A DNA stretch of 64,000 nucleotides from Flagellimonas marinaquae (GTDB lineage Bacteria > Bacteroidota > Bacteroidia > Flavobacteriales > Flavobacteriaceae). Both the position numbers and the translations under genes were made by a program. Positions 25,772 to 35,433 of this stretch are shown here, one piece after another; the stretch's first letter is position 1, and every line of letters begins with the position of its first letter. Location of the stretch: assembly GCF_023716465.1 (NCBI RefSeq), contig NZ_CP092415.1:124001-188000 (forward strand), written 5' to 3'. The notes under the pieces were generated by a model. That model was not told the origin of the DNA. It saw nothing but the letters and a program-made list of their open reading frames with translations, and ran no database searches.

Positions 25772-27973
25772 TCAACCGACCAATGGCGGTTTATCATTAA
25801 TAAAAGGTTGACTATAGAAACGTCTTCCTGTTGCTTTGTACAATGCATTGGATAACGCAGCTATTACGGGAGGCAAGGATGGTTCTCCCAAGCCTGTTGG
25901 ATCTATGCCGTTGTCCACAAAGTGTACCTCAATATTTTTTGGGGCTTCGGAATGGCGCATTAATCGGTAGGTATCAAAATTGGATTGCTCAGGTCTGCCG
26001 TTTTCAAATGTCAATGCACTATAGGTCGAATGTCCTATTCCATCGATCATACCGCCTTCGATTTGGTTTTTTGCTGCAATGGGATTTATCACAATTCCGC
26101 AATCAACCGCGCACCAAATATTCTCCACTCTTGGCATCTCACCACCTTCTTCCAATTCCAATACTTGTGCCACATAAGAGTTGTGACAGTAGTAAGCGGA
26201 GACTCCTCGAGCCTTTCCTGTATCGGTTCCCCAATTGGCTTTCTCTTTCACCAATTTAAGAACCCCTGCGTAACGCACTGGATCATAATCATTCTTCTCC
26301 GGATCACCCACTGGATTGTTTATTGCCCGATCAAATAGTTCCAATCGGAAATCCAATGGGTCTTTTCCTGCGGCTTCGGCCACCTCATCCATAAAAGCTT
26401 GTTCGGCTCCTGCAATAAAATTGGAACGTGGTGCTCTCCACGCCCCTGTGGTAACATTGGTCTGTAAACTATGTTTCTCCGCCAAATAGTTGTCCACGGC
26501 TCCTGCGGGGAAACGATTTTCAAAAATAAGATCATCGTTGGTACCTGCGCCACGTACATGCCAAGCTATCAGGTTTCCGTTTTCGTCCAATCCGGCTTTA
26601 AACCTTACTTTGTACGATGGTCGGTACGTTCCTTGGGTCATATCGTCTTCCCGGGTATAGACCAATTTCACCGGTGCATTTAACCTTTGGGATATGGATG
26701 CTGCTTCTACAGCAAACGTACCGTACAACCGACGGCCGAACCCTCCGCCCATTCTGGTCATCATTACATCTATCTTTTCTACAGGCATACCCAATCGAGA
26801 AACCAATGTTTTCTCCAAGAACTCCGGGGTTTGTATTGGCCCGAGAAGTTCGGCTTTTTCTGGTGTTACGTGCGCAAAAAAGTTCATGGGCTCCATGGTG
26901 TTATGCGCCAAGTAGGGTGCAGAATAGGTACTTTCCACAATTTTTGCCGCTTTTTTAAAGGCTGCTTCCACATCACCATCCTTTCTTGCAGGTACTTCTT
27001 GGGCCTTATTCAGCAATTTTGCGAGTTCGTCATTATGGTAAGCAGTGCTTTCCATGGGAGACACCTCTTCCCATTCTACTTTAAGTGCTTTTTTTGCCTG
27101 CATGCATTCCCAAGTGCTATTGCCAACTATGGCCACCAATTCGGGTATTGCACCGCCATCCGACCATTGTCTTTCAACATCTTCGGGGTAGGCTTCAAAA
27201 TGAAACACTTCTTTGATCCCTGGCATGGACATTACCGATTCGGCATTCATACTTTTAAATTTCATGCCAAAGGCGGGCGGATGCACGATCATGGCCGTAA
27301 GCATACCTTCCCGATATGTATCCAGGCCGAAAAGAGGTTGGCCTGTAACTATTTTTTTGCCATCTACATTTTTCTTGTCCGTGCCGATAATGCTAAAGTC
27401 ACCTGCATCTTTCAATGTAACTTCCTCCGGCACTTCTATACTTGTGGCCGCAGAGGCCATTTCTCCATATCCTGCTGAATTTCCGCTTCCCTCGTGGGTC
27501 AATACACCGTCTTTTGTGGTAATTTCATCTATTGAAACGCCCCAAGCTTGCGCGGCAGCTTCTTTCAACATATGGCGAGCCGTAGCTCCGGCCATTCGTA
27601 AACTTTCCCATCCTTGTCGAATGGATTGACTGCCCCCGGCCAATTGTCTGGTAAAAATATCGGTATTTAAGGGTGCTTGTTCAACAATCACATCTTTCCA
27701 TGCAACATCCAGCTCTTCGGCAATGATCATGGGCATGGATGTTTTTACGTTCTGACCTATTTCTGGGTTGGGCGACATTATGGTCACCATTCCATTGTCC
27801 CCTACTTTTAGGAAACCATTAAGATCGAACCACTCTTCTGGCAGACTATTTACCTGCTCTGGAGTCATTTTACACGAAGCCAACCAGCTAAACCCTATCA
27901 CAAGTCCGCCACCGGCCAATCCCGTATTTCGAATAAAGGCGCGTCGTCCTATTTTGGTCTTTACAAGTGTCAT
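25772..27973 (-). CDS. Molybdopterin-binding large subunit of an aldehyde/isoquinoline-type hydroxylase, Tat-exported
   Basis: 733 residues, IorB-like xanthine dehydrogenase family. The N-terminus is a twin-arginine signal (GRRAFIRN, R10-R11, then a hydrophobic stretch ending LASC, possibly also a lipobox). Molybdenum-site motifs include MGGGFGRRLYG, GAWRAPRS and the C-terminal GLGEPSLPP with the likely catalytic Glu. It should hydroxylate an aromatic heterocycle or aldehyde in the periplasm. It works with the 2Fe-2S subunit encoded 16 bp upstream. No cytochrome subunit, chaperone or cofactor gene is next to it, so the electron acceptor and substrate cannot be read from here. Confidence 0.9.
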   Translation of the reverse strand: MTLVKTKIGRRAFIRNTGLAGGGLVIGFSWLASCKMTPEQVNSLPEEWFDLNGFLKVGDNGMVTIMSPNPEIGQNVKTSMPMIIAEELDVAWKDVIVEQAPLNTDIFTRQLAGGSQSIRQGWESLRMAGATARHMLKEAAAQAWGVSIDEITTKDGVLTHEGSGNSAGYGEMASAATSIEVPEEVTLKDAGDFSIIGTDKKNVDGKKIVTGQPLFGLDTYREGMLTAMIVHPPAFGMKFKSMNAESVMSMPGIKEVFHFEAYPEDVERQWSDGGAIPELVAIVGNSTWECMQAKKALKVEWEEVSPMESTAYHNDELAKLLNKAQEVPARKDGDVEAAFKKAAKIVESTYSAPYLAHNTMEPMNFFAHVTPEKAELLGPIQTPEFLEKTLVSRLGMPVEKIDVMMTRMGGGFGRRLYGTFAVEAASISQRLNAPVKLVYTREDDMTQGTYRPSYKVRFKAGLDENGNLIAWHVRGAGTNDDLIFENRFPAGAVDNYLAEKHSLQTNVTTGAWRAPRSNFIAGAEQAFMDEVAEAAGKDPLDFRLELFDRAINNPVGDPEKNDYDPVRYAGVLKLVKEKANWGTDTGKARGVSAYYCHNSYVAQVLELEEGGEMPRVENIWCAVDCGIVINPIAAKNQIEGGMIDGIGHSTYSALTFENGRPEQSNFDTYRLMRHSEAPKNIEVHFVDNGIDPTGLGEPSLPPVIAALSNALYKATGRRFYSQPFINDKPPLVG

Positions 27974-27989
27974 GATACTAGTTTAAGTG

Positions 27990-28445
27990 TTATGATTTAG
28001 CAGCCAACTTTACGGCTTTTTTGATTCTGGTATAGGTTCCACAACGACAAATATTTCCGTTCATGGCCATTTCTATTTCTTCGTCCGTTGGGTTTGGATT
28101 CTTTTCCAAAAGTGCGGAAGCAGTCATTATTTGTCCTGCTTGACAGTACCCACATTGAGGCACATCCACCTCCAGCCAAGCTTTTTGCACTGGATGGTCA
28201 CCTTCTTCCGATAAACCTTCGATGGTGGTGATTTCCGAATTGCCGACCATAGATACGGTTAGCATACAAGATCTGGTCGCAGTGCCGTCCATATGAACCG
28301 TACATGCGCCACATTGGGCTATGCCACAGCCAAATTTAGTGCCGACCAAATTAAGGTGGTCCCTTAAAACCCAGAGAACGGGAGTGGACGGATCCACATC
28401 GACCTCTTGTTTTTTTCCGTTGATGTTTAATGTAAATGATGCCAT
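27990..28445 (-). CDS. 2Fe-2S small subunit of the molybdenum hydroxylase
   Basis: About 151 residues. The N-terminal plant-ferredoxin-type cluster is in [18 protein letters not shown] plus a following Cys; the second cluster is in CGYCQAG and ICRCGTY. It passes electrons from the molybdenum subunit. I chose the ATG at 28445 ([10 protein letters not shown]) over one at 28487 because homologues begin at this strand and the upstream residues add nothing recognisable. It lacks its own signal, so it is probably exported piggyback with the Tat-signal-bearing partner. Confidence 0.92.
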   Translation of the reverse strand: MASFTLNINGKKQEVDVDPSTPVLWVLRDHLNLVGTKFGCGIAQCGACTVHMDGTATRSCMLTVSMVGNSEITTIEGLSEEGDHPVQKAWLEVDVPQCGYCQAGQIMTASALLEKNPNPTDEEIEMAMNGNICRCGTYTRIKKAVKLAAKS

Positions 28446-28623
28446 AATTGTGATTAATTCCTTTTGAAGGTAACTAATTTTAGGCACACAATGGGCGGCT
28501 CTAAGCTACATCCCCCTAAAAATTAACATTGTTTTTGGTTTTTTGGGGCTTACTTAAAATCAATACAAATAACAAAGGGGAACAACATAAGAAATGGAGA
28601 CAAAGGTTACCTTCCAGATGCGT

Positions 28624-29460
28624 TTAGTGTTCCAATTTTAGTCGAGTAAATACGGGAAGGTGGTCGGAAGGATACCGGGCATCGTCAGAATCACTTAAAA
28701 TTGCGCTTTTAATGATCTTAAACTCATCCGAGACAAAAATGTAATCGATCCTGCGTTCCACGGCTTTATCAATTCGAAATCCGTTAAAGGTGCCCTTGGG
28801 GCCGAAAGCATTTTTGCCGGCCTCCTCGAAACTGTCCTTCATTTCGGATAAAATTATCTGCACTCCCTTGCTGTTGCTTTCCAAGTTAAAGTCTCCGGTA
28901 ACCACTACGGGATAATTTTCCGGGTTCAGTTCTTTTATTTTTTCAAGGATAAGTTTGGAACTTTTTTCTCGTGCCTGATCGCCTTTATGGTCAAAATGTG
29001 TATTGAACACCATAAATCTGGCACCACTGTTCTTAATTTTAAAAACGCCGTACGTGCATGTTCTGGGCAAAGCGGCATCCCAACCTTTGGAAGGGGTTTG
29101 GGGCGATGTGGAAAGCCAAAAGGTAGATTCATCTATCAATGCCACTGTTTTTGTATTGTAAAAAATGGCCGTGTGTTCACCACGTTCATCGCCAAAATCA
29201 CGCCCTACACCAAAATAGGCATAGTCTTCCAATCCGCTATCGATTTCTTTTACCTGATGGATCAACCCTTCTTGTATACCAAACACATCGGGGCGGTAAA
29301 AGTTAAGCTGTGCGATGAGAAACTCTTTACGGTTATCCCAGTTGTTCGGGGCATCATCGGGGTTGTCGTAGCGAATGTTATACGAAATCACATCGATGGT
29401 CTGACTCGATACCATCAAACAAGAGAACAAGAAGGAAAATATAAAAAAGAAATTTTTCAT
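28624..29460 (-). CDS. Secreted endonuclease/exonuclease/phosphatase-family hydrolase
   Basis: 278 residues. A signal peptide (residues 1 to about 19, ending SSQ) is followed by the EEP fold: ISYNIRYD, FGIQEG with the metal-binding Glu, NTHFDHKG, VTGDFNLESNS and the C-terminal YPSDHLPV with the catalytic Asp-His. Family members cleave phosphodiester or phosphoester bonds in nucleic acids, sphingolipids or inositol phosphates; the substrate is not evident. It is monocistronic and extracytoplasmic. Confidence 0.88.
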   Translation of the reverse strand: MKNFFFIFSFLFSCLMVSSQTIDVISYNIRYDNPDDAPNNWDNRKEFLIAQLNFYRPDVFGIQEGLIHQVKEIDSGLEDYAYFGVGRDFGDERGEHTAIFYNTKTVALIDESTFWLSTSPQTPSKGWDAALPRTCTYGVFKIKNSGARFMVFNTHFDHKGDQAREKSSKLILEKIKELNPENYPVVVTGDFNLESNSKGVQIILSEMKDSFEEAGKNAFGPKGTFNGFRIDKAVERRIDYIFVSDEFKIIKSAILSDSDDARYPSDHLPVFTRLKLEH

Positions 29461-29555
29461 TGGATGTAGTTCAATCGGTTTATCGCAATATACTTTCCTT
29501 TCCCAAATAAATATGGCATATCCCTATTACCAAATGATTAATACTATTTAGGGCC

Positions 29556-30167
29556 TTACATTACCTCGATGCTCCTAAATGTTAGATTGATTCGAGGCTT
29601 ATGCACCTTTTTGGTGGGAGGCAAGCGATGCTGCCAGTATTTTTGTGTTGATCCTTTCATGACCAATAAGCTGCCATGATCCAACACAAGATCTACTTTT
29701 ATTTTTGTGGACTTATGTTTAAAAACAAACTTTCTTTGGGCTCCAAAACTTAAAGAGGCTATTGCTCCATCGGGTTTAAGTTCTTTTTCGTCGTCGCTGT
29801 GCCAACCCATGCCCTCTTCCCCATTATGGTACAAGTTAAGCAAACAGGTATTATAGGTTTCTTTGGTATGCTTTTCGACAAGTTCCTTTAGTTGCAAAAG
29901 CCCCTTGGTCCATTGCAAGGCTTTTTTAGTGTTGTTGGAGTATGTATATTCAAATGGGCGACTACCATACCAAGCCACTTTCCGTTTGGTAACGATACGC
30001 TTTCCAAACAAGTGCACAATATCTGGTTCCCATGCTATGGATTCCCAAAGTTTTTGAAAATAATGGTCAGCTCGGTCAATTTCCATTACCGGGCCAAAAT
30101 AATGTACAGTGCCATCATACGGCAGTAGATTAAAGTCGGGCGCTATTTGGTCTGCGAACAAATCCAT
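29556..30167 (-). CDS. alkB: AlkB-type 2-oxoglutarate-dependent DNA/RNA demethylase
   Basis: 203 residues. The iron ligands are visible as HSD in GMGWHSDDE and the distal His in YWQHRLPPT, with the 2-oxoglutarate Arg in PRINLTFR. The N-terminus resembles the ALKBH2/3-like group (VAWYGSRPFEYTYS). It removes methyl groups from N1-methyladenine and N3-methylcytosine. It lies 17 bp after the WYL regulator and is probably co-transcribed with it, which fits a DNA-damage-response unit. Confidence 0.9.
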   Translation of the reverse strand: MDLFADQIAPDFNLLPYDGTVHYFGPVMEIDRADHYFQKLWESIAWEPDIVHLFGKRIVTKRKVAWYGSRPFEYTYSNNTKKALQWTKGLLQLKELVEKHTKETYNTCLLNLYHNGEEGMGWHSDDEKELKPDGAIASLSFGAQRKFVFKHKSTKIKVDLVLDHGSLLVMKGSTQKYWQHRLPPTKKVHKPRINLTFRSIEVM

Positions 30168-30184
30168 AATAATTAAACTCTGAT

Positions 30185-31141
30185 CTATGTGGAGAGTCTT
30201 TTATTACTTTTCTCCAATATTTCCAAAACGCGGTCCTTTAATTCCTGGGGCTCAATAATTTTTGCATAATCCCCGAACATTAGATACCAACGGGCAAATC
30301 CATTGGCCATATCGCTCGTCATAAACGTCATTTCCACTCCGTTTATCTTTGTCTCTTCGGAAATTAGACCGTAATGTTTGGTCTGTCCCTGAATGTATTT
30401 TGCCACGGTTTTGTCGACCAATATCTTTACTTTGGTTTTGGAAACTTCCTTCTTTTTGTTCTGATGTTCTGCAATGGTACCATGCTCCAACAAAAAATCC
30501 AACGTAGTTCTCGCTATTTTATGGATTCTATCTGTTCTAAAGTGCCTGTAATCGGTTCGTAGATGGCAATAGCCCAAAATGTACCAAAATCCATTTTCGT
30601 TAAAAAGCCCAACAGGTTCTATTCTCCGTTCCGATGGCGTTTCCTCGCGCAAAGATTCATACCTTAAGAACACTTGCTTGCGTTCTGCAATACTCTCGAA
30701 CAATATTTCCAGGGCATTGGGTACTTGATCATTGAACAAAACTTGACCAGGGATAATGGAAACTTGGGATTCCAATGCCTCCACCCACTCTTTTTCCCTA
30801 CCCCGTAGAATGGATTTTAACTTGAACATTGCGGATTCGTAATAGGCGCCCAAGGATTTATCCATGAATTGCTTCATTAATTTTTCTGCGGCCACAAAGC
30901 TTCCAGCTTCTTCACGGGTAAACATTATTGGTGGCAATCGATACCCTTCCATAATCGAATACCCCACTCCTGCTTCGCTAATAATGGGAACCCCGGAAGC
31001 TTCCAATGTTCTTATATCCCTATAGATGGTCCTTAAGCTCACATCAAATCGTTCGGCAAGATCCTGCGCCTTTACAATTCGTTTGCTCTGCAGCTGTATC
31101 AATATGGCTACTATCCTATCAAAACGTTTTACGGTATCCAT
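30185..31141 (-). CDS. YafY-type HTH/WYL-domain transcriptional regulator
   Basis: About 318 residues from the ATG at 31141 (MDTVKRFDRIVAILIQLQ), the usual start of this family; an upstream ATG at 31213 adds 24 residues without family character. An N-terminal HTH (LAERFDVSLRTIYRDIRTLEASGVPI) is followed by the WYL domain, with FWYILGYCHLRTDYRHFRTDRI. WYL proteins sense nucleic-acid fragments or other negatively charged ligands. It is divergent from the DinB-family gene across two matching palindromes that are its likely operators, and co-oriented with alkB. Confidence 0.9.
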   Translation of the reverse strand: MDTVKRFDRIVAILIQLQSKRIVKAQDLAERFDVSLRTIYRDIRTLEASGVPIISEAGVGYSIMEGYRLPPIMFTREEAGSFVAAEKLMKQFMDKSLGAYYESAMFKLKSILRGREKEWVEALESQVSIIPGQVLFNDQVPNALEILFESIAERKQVFLRYESLREETPSERRIEPVGLFNENGFWYILGYCHLRTDYRHFRTDRIHKIARTTLDFLLEHGTIAEHQNKKKEVSKTKVKILVDKTVAKYIQGQTKHYGLISEETKINGVEMTFMTSDMANGFARWYLMFGDYAKIIEPQELKDRVLEILEKSNKRLST

Positions 31142-31262
31142 TCCCAAAATTGTGTGAGCTATCTCCCAAAGATAGGATTTCAATCCAAGGATGGATGGTC
31201 TCCTCCAGCTCATATTTATTCATTTGTTCTTTAATAATAAGTTTCAAAACTATCCAAAGGGA

Positions 31263-31280
31263 CTGACAACAGTTTGTCAG
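31263..31280. promoter_or_regulatory. Operator-like palindrome 1 (TGACA-N6-TGTCA)
   Basis: CTGACAACAGTTTGTCAG, with half-sites TGACA (31264-31268) and TGTCA (31275-31279). The second site 46 bp further has the same half-sites and spacing. It lies beside the divergent promoters of the WYL regulator and the DinB gene. Confidence 0.65.
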
Positions 31281-31309
31281 CACACTTTTTTTATTTTGAT
31301 TTTTACTAC

Positions 31310-31325
31310 TGACATAAGGCTGTCA
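31310..31325. promoter_or_regulatory. Operator-like palindrome 2 (TGACA-N6-TGTCA)
   Basis: TGACATAAGGCTGTCA has half-sites identical to palindrome 1. A -7-like TTATTTTG (31291-31298) on the plus strand lies between the two sites, so a regulator bound to both would flank or loop the dinB-side promoter. Confidence 0.65.
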
Positions 31326-31379
31326 CCTACCGCTCATAATTTTGTTCCAAGAAACAATAATCCTTTAAATCACAATTAC

Positions 31380-31877
31380 ATGGAAAACACCATTAATGAA
31401 CAAACAACAGCCCAAGTTATAACTCCAGAACAGTTCTTGGGACATTATCAGGGTCACCGAAACCTGACTCGAAAAGTTATTGAAGCTTTCCCGGAAAAAG
31501 AGTTTTTTAATTACAGTATTGGCGGAATGCGACCTTTTGCCGCAATGGTGAAAGAACTTTTGGCCATAGCCGTTCCCGGGCTCACTGAAATTGTATCTGG
31601 CCATACCAGTGAATTGGACGAAAATAGAGATTATGGGTCCACAAAGGCCGATTTTTTGAAAAAATGGGACCAGGACACAGAAGAAATCAATACGTTGTGG
31701 AAACAACTGAACGCAGCGCGTTTTCAGGAAAACATGAAGCTGTTTGGACAGTTTGAAGGTTCCGTACTATCCCAATTGCAATACTTTGTGGACAATGAGA
31801 TTCACCACCGCGGACAAGGGTATGTGTATTTGCGAGCCCTAGATGTTGAGCCCCCTTTTTTTTACGACCGTAGTTAA
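31380..31877 (+). CDS. DinB-family (four-helix bundle) protein
   Basis: 165 residues from the ATG at 31380 (MENTINEQTTAQVITPEQF). The frame extends upstream, but that part covers the regulatory palindromes and is not coding. The DinB/YfiT-like bundle shows the metal-binding His set, including the C-terminal NEIHHRGQGYVYLRAL. Members are metal-dependent transferases or unknown proteins, some induced by DNA damage. Its divergence from a WYL regulator is a common arrangement, and it is probably the main regulated target. Confidence 0.85.
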   Translation: MENTINEQTTAQVITPEQFLGHYQGHRNLTRKVIEAFPEKEFFNYSIGGMRPFAAMVKELLAIAVPGLTEIVSGHTSELDENRDYGSTKADFLKKWDQDTEEINTLWKQLNAARFQENMKLFGQFEGSVLSQLQYFVDNEIHHRGQGYVYLRALDVEPPFFYDRS

Positions 31878-31883
31878 GTAAGA

Positions 31884-32099
31884 ATGGCGGTCCTTGTGTT
31901 TAAAACATCTGTGAAGAAAAAGGACGAAATACAACTGCTTCGCCCATCTTTGAACAGATTGATAGAGAAAAAAGGTTGCTGGAACTTTGACCTTGAAGAT
32001 TGTGATAATATTCTTCGCGTTGAATCCCAAAGGCTAAAGGCATCAGTAGTTTCCTTGCTATTGCAGAGTAACGGTTTTGATTGTGAAGAACTGCAATAA
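31884..32099 (+). CDS. Small ferredoxin-like-fold (HMA-like) protein downstream of DinB
   Basis: 71 residues, 6 bp after the DinB-family stop. MAVLVFKTSV, then a helix, then WNFDLEDCDNILRVES and VVSLLLQSNGFDCEEL follow the beta-alpha-beta-beta-alpha-beta pattern of heavy-metal-associated or ferredoxin-like small proteins, but there is no CxxC metal site. I recall similar small conserved proteins in flavobacteria. The function is unknown. Probably in an operon with the DinB gene and followed by a strong terminator. Confidence 0.7.
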   Translation: MAVLVFKTSVKKKDEIQLLRPSLNRLIEKKGCWNFDLEDCDNILRVESQRLKASVVSLLLQSNGFDCEELQ

Positions 32100-32112
32100 G
32101 GAGCAACAATTA

Positions 32113-32139
32113 AAAATCCCCCTAGATTAGGGGGATTTT
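32113..32139. terminator. Strong bidirectional terminator
   Basis: AAAATCCCCCTA (32113-32124) and TAGGGGGATTTT (32128-32139) form a perfect 12-bp stem with a 3-nt loop between convergent genes. Confidence 0.92.
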
Positions 32140-32144
32140 ATATT

Positions 32145-35100
32145 TTATAGCCCGGCTTTTTGTTTAAGAGCATTAAATTGGGCCAACAGTTCCTGATAAC
32201 TATCTTTTTCTTCTTGGCCTGGCTGCTTATCGGCACCGCTCAAAATATAATAGAGATAGGTAATTTGAGACACCAAGACCACTTCGGGGTAGGCTCCTTC
32301 GGCATTTTTGAGTTCGCTCAAGACCTGTTTGTACTTTTTTAGTTCATCTTCGCTTGCTTTGGCCATTTTCAGTTCCTCGATTTTGTTCTCGACCTTATCC
32401 TGTAACATTCTTGCCTCGGACAGCAATTCGATAACTTTAAATTGTAGTTCCTGTTGTTCTTTCATGTTCGCCAAAGACACTCCATCGCCTTCCAATTTTG
32501 GATCCATCAATACCTCGAACTGCTTTTCGAAGGATTGTTCCCCGACGGTTAAGCGAGCTGTATATTTTCCTGGCAAGACCATGGGGCCATTTTTATACCT
32601 TCTCTTCTCATTTTTGGCCCATGGCCCTTTTTGTTCGAGATTCCATTCAAATCTATTCAACCCTTTTTTTGTCTCCAACTTTTCGTCCATATAAACAAAA
32701 GTCATGCTCAAGTTCATGTTTTCTACTTTTTCGGTGGTCGACTTTAATTTGTTGGAATCATTAACAATAGTAGCTACCTCATTTCCCTGTGCATCCAAAA
32801 TTTGAAGACTTACTCCATCTTTGATATCCGATGGCAAATAGTAATCCATGGTTACACTGGTCGAAGGGTACTCCGGAAATTCCCCTCCCCAGGGTGTTTG
32901 GTACCTATATGTGTCGTGCGGCTTGAACAACACCGGGGTATCGTCAAGTCGTGTAATGTTTTCATCTTGAAGTGCTGTAACCTGATCCAATATCCAAAAG
33001 CCGCGCCCCATTGTGCTCAAAATAAGGTCTCCGCGGAACAAAGTAATATCGGTAATTGGTGTTACCGGTAGGTTTTGCTGAAATTTCTTCCATGTTTCCC
33101 CATCATCAAACGATATGAACATACCGTACTCGGTACCTGCATATAAAAGTCCTTCGCGGATAGAATCTTCTCGGACTACCCTAGTCGTATGATCCGATGG
33201 GATTCCATTGCTGCCTGTGGTCATCAACTCCCAGCTTTCCCCATAATTTTCAGTTTTATAAATATAAGGGGTCTCATCGCCCAACAAATGTCGGTCCACA
33301 GCTATGTAGGCCTTGGCCGGGTTATAAATTGACGGCTCAATGGACTCTACCCTGCCCCCTTTGGGCATCTTTTTCGGACTTATGTTCTTCCATGTTTTTC
33401 CACCATCTTTAGTAATTGAAATCACCCCATCGTTGGAGCCCGTCCAAATTAATCCTTGGCTTATTTTGGATTCCTTAATGGAGTAAAGTGTACTGTAATA
33501 CTCTTCTCCGGTGATATCGCGTGTGATAGGATTTCCAGAAATCACCTGTTTGTCCGGCTCATTGGCGGTAAGGTCCGGAGAAATAATTTCCCAGTTTTTA
33601 CCTCCATTGTTGGTTTTATGCAAGAACTGCGACCCCATATAAACCACCTCTGGGTCGTAAGGGGATACATGAATCGGAGCCACCCTCTGAAACCTGTATT
33701 TAAGGTCTTTAGGGTTGTGCCCATATATATTTGATGCGCCAATGGAATATTCGCGACTCTGACCCGTTTTTTTACTGTAAACACTAAAACGGCCCTTACA
33801 ATTGTTGTAGACGATATAGTGGTTGCCCGGCATTGGGATTACGGGACCTGTTTCGCAACCACCAACATTCATCATAATGGTTTCGTTGGGAGTTGTGGTT
33901 GCCAAGGGTGCCACACTCGGAATGGCAATGGTCGTATTGTCCTGCTGCGCCCCGTAAACCCAATAAGGATATTGATCGTCCACGGCCACTTGATAGATTT
34001 CCGCGGTTGGCTGATTGTATTGTGTGGACCACGTTTTTCCTCCGTTGTGGGAAACATTGGCGCCACCATCGTTACATTGGATCAAAAGATCTGGGTTATT
34101 TGGGTTTAGCCAAATATCATGGTTATCCCCATGCGGAACACTCATACGTTTCCAGGTCTTTCCTCCATCAACCGATTTAATCAAAGGATTGGCATTGGAA
34201 AAAACAACATCTGGATTGGTAGGGTCCAATTCTATATTCGTGTAGTAAAAGGGTCGGTTTACCAATCTAATATCATCGGAAACATGGGCAAAGGATTTTC
34301 CTTGGTCCACGGATTTGTACAAGCCTCTGTCCTTATCTGGTGCCTCGATCACGGCATACAATATTCTGGAATCGACTGCTGACACTGCCAAATCAATTTT
34401 TCCGATCAATCCTTTTGGCAGACCATTTTCCAGTTTTTCCCAGTCTTTTCCGCCGTTTACGGATTTATATATGCCGCCTTCGCTATTTTTACCGCCAGAA
34501 TCTATGGTCCAAGGGGTACGGCGAGCTTTCCAAGCGGCCGCGTACACTACATTGGGGTTACCGGGCAGCAGTTCCAAATCGGCAAATCCTGTTTCATCCG
34601 AAACATAAAGCATCTTTTGCCAGGTTTTTCCACCATCGATGGTTTTGTAAATACCTCGCTCCTCGTTGGAACGGAATGCATTGCCAATAGCGGCCACCCA
34701 AACAATATTACTATTGATCGGATCAATTTCAACTGCCCCGATCTGTCCGGCATTTTCCAATCCGATATGCTCCCAGGTCTTACCGGCATCTATGGATTTG
34801 TACATCCCCTTACCGGATATAATGTTGCTTCGGATACCATCCGAACCTGTGCCTACATAGATAATATTGGGATCATTGGCCGCCACCTCGATGGCTCCTA
34901 TCGAAGGAGTTTTAAAAAATCCATCGGAAATATTGTACCAGCTGGTCCCATAATCTTCGGTTTTCCAGACTCCGGCACCAGTTGCACCAAAATAAAAAGT
35001 TCCCGGCTGCATAGGAGTTCCGGTAACGGTTGTTACCCTTCCACCCCGTGCAGGGCCAATGGTTCTGTATTGCAACGCTTCAAAGTCCTGGGCAAAGGTT

Positions 35101-35156
35101 GCGCAAGTCAATAAAAAGACAAACAGAAAATAATAAGGTCGTTGTTTTAGAATCAT
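32145..35156 (-). CDS. VPS10/sortilin-like BNR-propeller secreted protein (paralogue A)
   Basis: 1003 residues. Signal peptide to about residue 22 (ending TFAQ). Repeated BNR/Asp-box motifs such as YKSIDAGKTWEHIG, YKTIDGGKTWQKM and IKSVDGGKTWKR build a 10-bladed-type beta-propeller of the VPS10/sortilin or sialidase-like superfamily. The C-terminal 250 residues are a separate region: an Ig-like segment (LNRFEWNLEQKGPW, PGKYTARLTVGEQSFEKQFEV) and a final helical part. Annotated glycosyl hydrolase in many genomes, but no catalytic site is evident. A paralogue lies in opposite orientation at 36261-39293. Confidence 0.85.
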   Translation of the reverse strand: MILKQRPYYFLFVFLLTCATFAQDFEALQYRTIGPARGGRVTTVTGTPMQPGTFYFGATGAGVWKTEDYGTSWYNISDGFFKTPSIGAIEVAANDPNIIYVGTGSDGIRSNIISGKGMYKSIDAGKTWEHIGLENAGQIGAVEIDPINSNIVWVAAIGNAFRSNEERGIYKTIDGGKTWQKMLYVSDETGFADLELLPGNPNVVYAAAWKARRTPWTIDSGGKNSEGGIYKSVNGGKDWEKLENGLPKGLIGKIDLAVSAVDSRILYAVIEAPDKDRGLYKSVDQGKSFAHVSDDIRLVNRPFYYTNIELDPTNPDVVFSNANPLIKSVDGGKTWKRMSVPHGDNHDIWLNPNNPDLLIQCNDGGANVSHNGGKTWSTQYNQPTAEIYQVAVDDQYPYWVYGAQQDNTTIAIPSVAPLATTTPNETIMMNVGGCETGPVIPMPGNHYIVYNNCKGRFSVYSKKTGQSREYSIGASNIYGHNPKDLKYRFQRVAPIHVSPYDPEVVYMGSQFLHKTNNGGKNWEIISPDLTANEPDKQVISGNPITRDITGEEYYSTLYSIKESKISQGLIWTGSNDGVISITKDGGKTWKNISPKKMPKGGRVESIEPSIYNPAKAYIAVDRHLLGDETPYIYKTENYGESWELMTTGSNGIPSDHTTRVVREDSIREGLLYAGTEYGMFISFDDGETWKKFQQNLPVTPITDITLFRGDLILSTMGRGFWILDQVTALQDENITRLDDTPVLFKPHDTYRYQTPWGGEFPEYPSTSVTMDYYLPSDIKDGVSLQILDAQGNEVATIVNDSNKLKSTTEKVENMNLSMTFVYMDEKLETKKGLNRFEWNLEQKGPWAKNEKRRYKNGPMVLPGKYTARLTVGEQSFEKQFEVLMDPKLEGDGVSLANMKEQQELQFKVIELLSEARMLQDKVENKIEELKMAKASEDELKKYKQVLSELKNAEGAYPEVVLVSQITYLYYILSGADKQPGQEEKDSYQELLAQFNALKQKAGL

Positions 35157-35433
35157 GAGTGAGTCAGATAGTTTGGTTTCTTCCCAAATCTACTAAATAC
35201 CTAGTCAATCTGAAATGGTCATTGGCAGAATTCCTATCAATTTCCGTTGAACAGTAAATACCCAACCCTTTGATAGATAGAAAGAACACCTAACAACCCA
35301 TCTATAAAAAATCGTTGTGAACATTATTGACAAATTGTACGATCTGTTAATTTTTTTATAAAAAGTCCTCCCAAATGATGTAACAATTTACCTACCTTTA
35401 ATACTTATGGTTATCAAACATTAAAACTTAAAG

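Noticed and set aside
31142..31379. N-terminal extensions of the WYL regulator (ATG at 31213) and of the DinB-family frame (from 31191)
   Set aside because: They cross the divergent promoter and palindromes, and the encoded residues match no family start.
32308..34690. Many plus-strand frames opposite the VPS10-type gene
   Set aside because: They are antisense shadows of a long, well-supported coding frame, with no family character.
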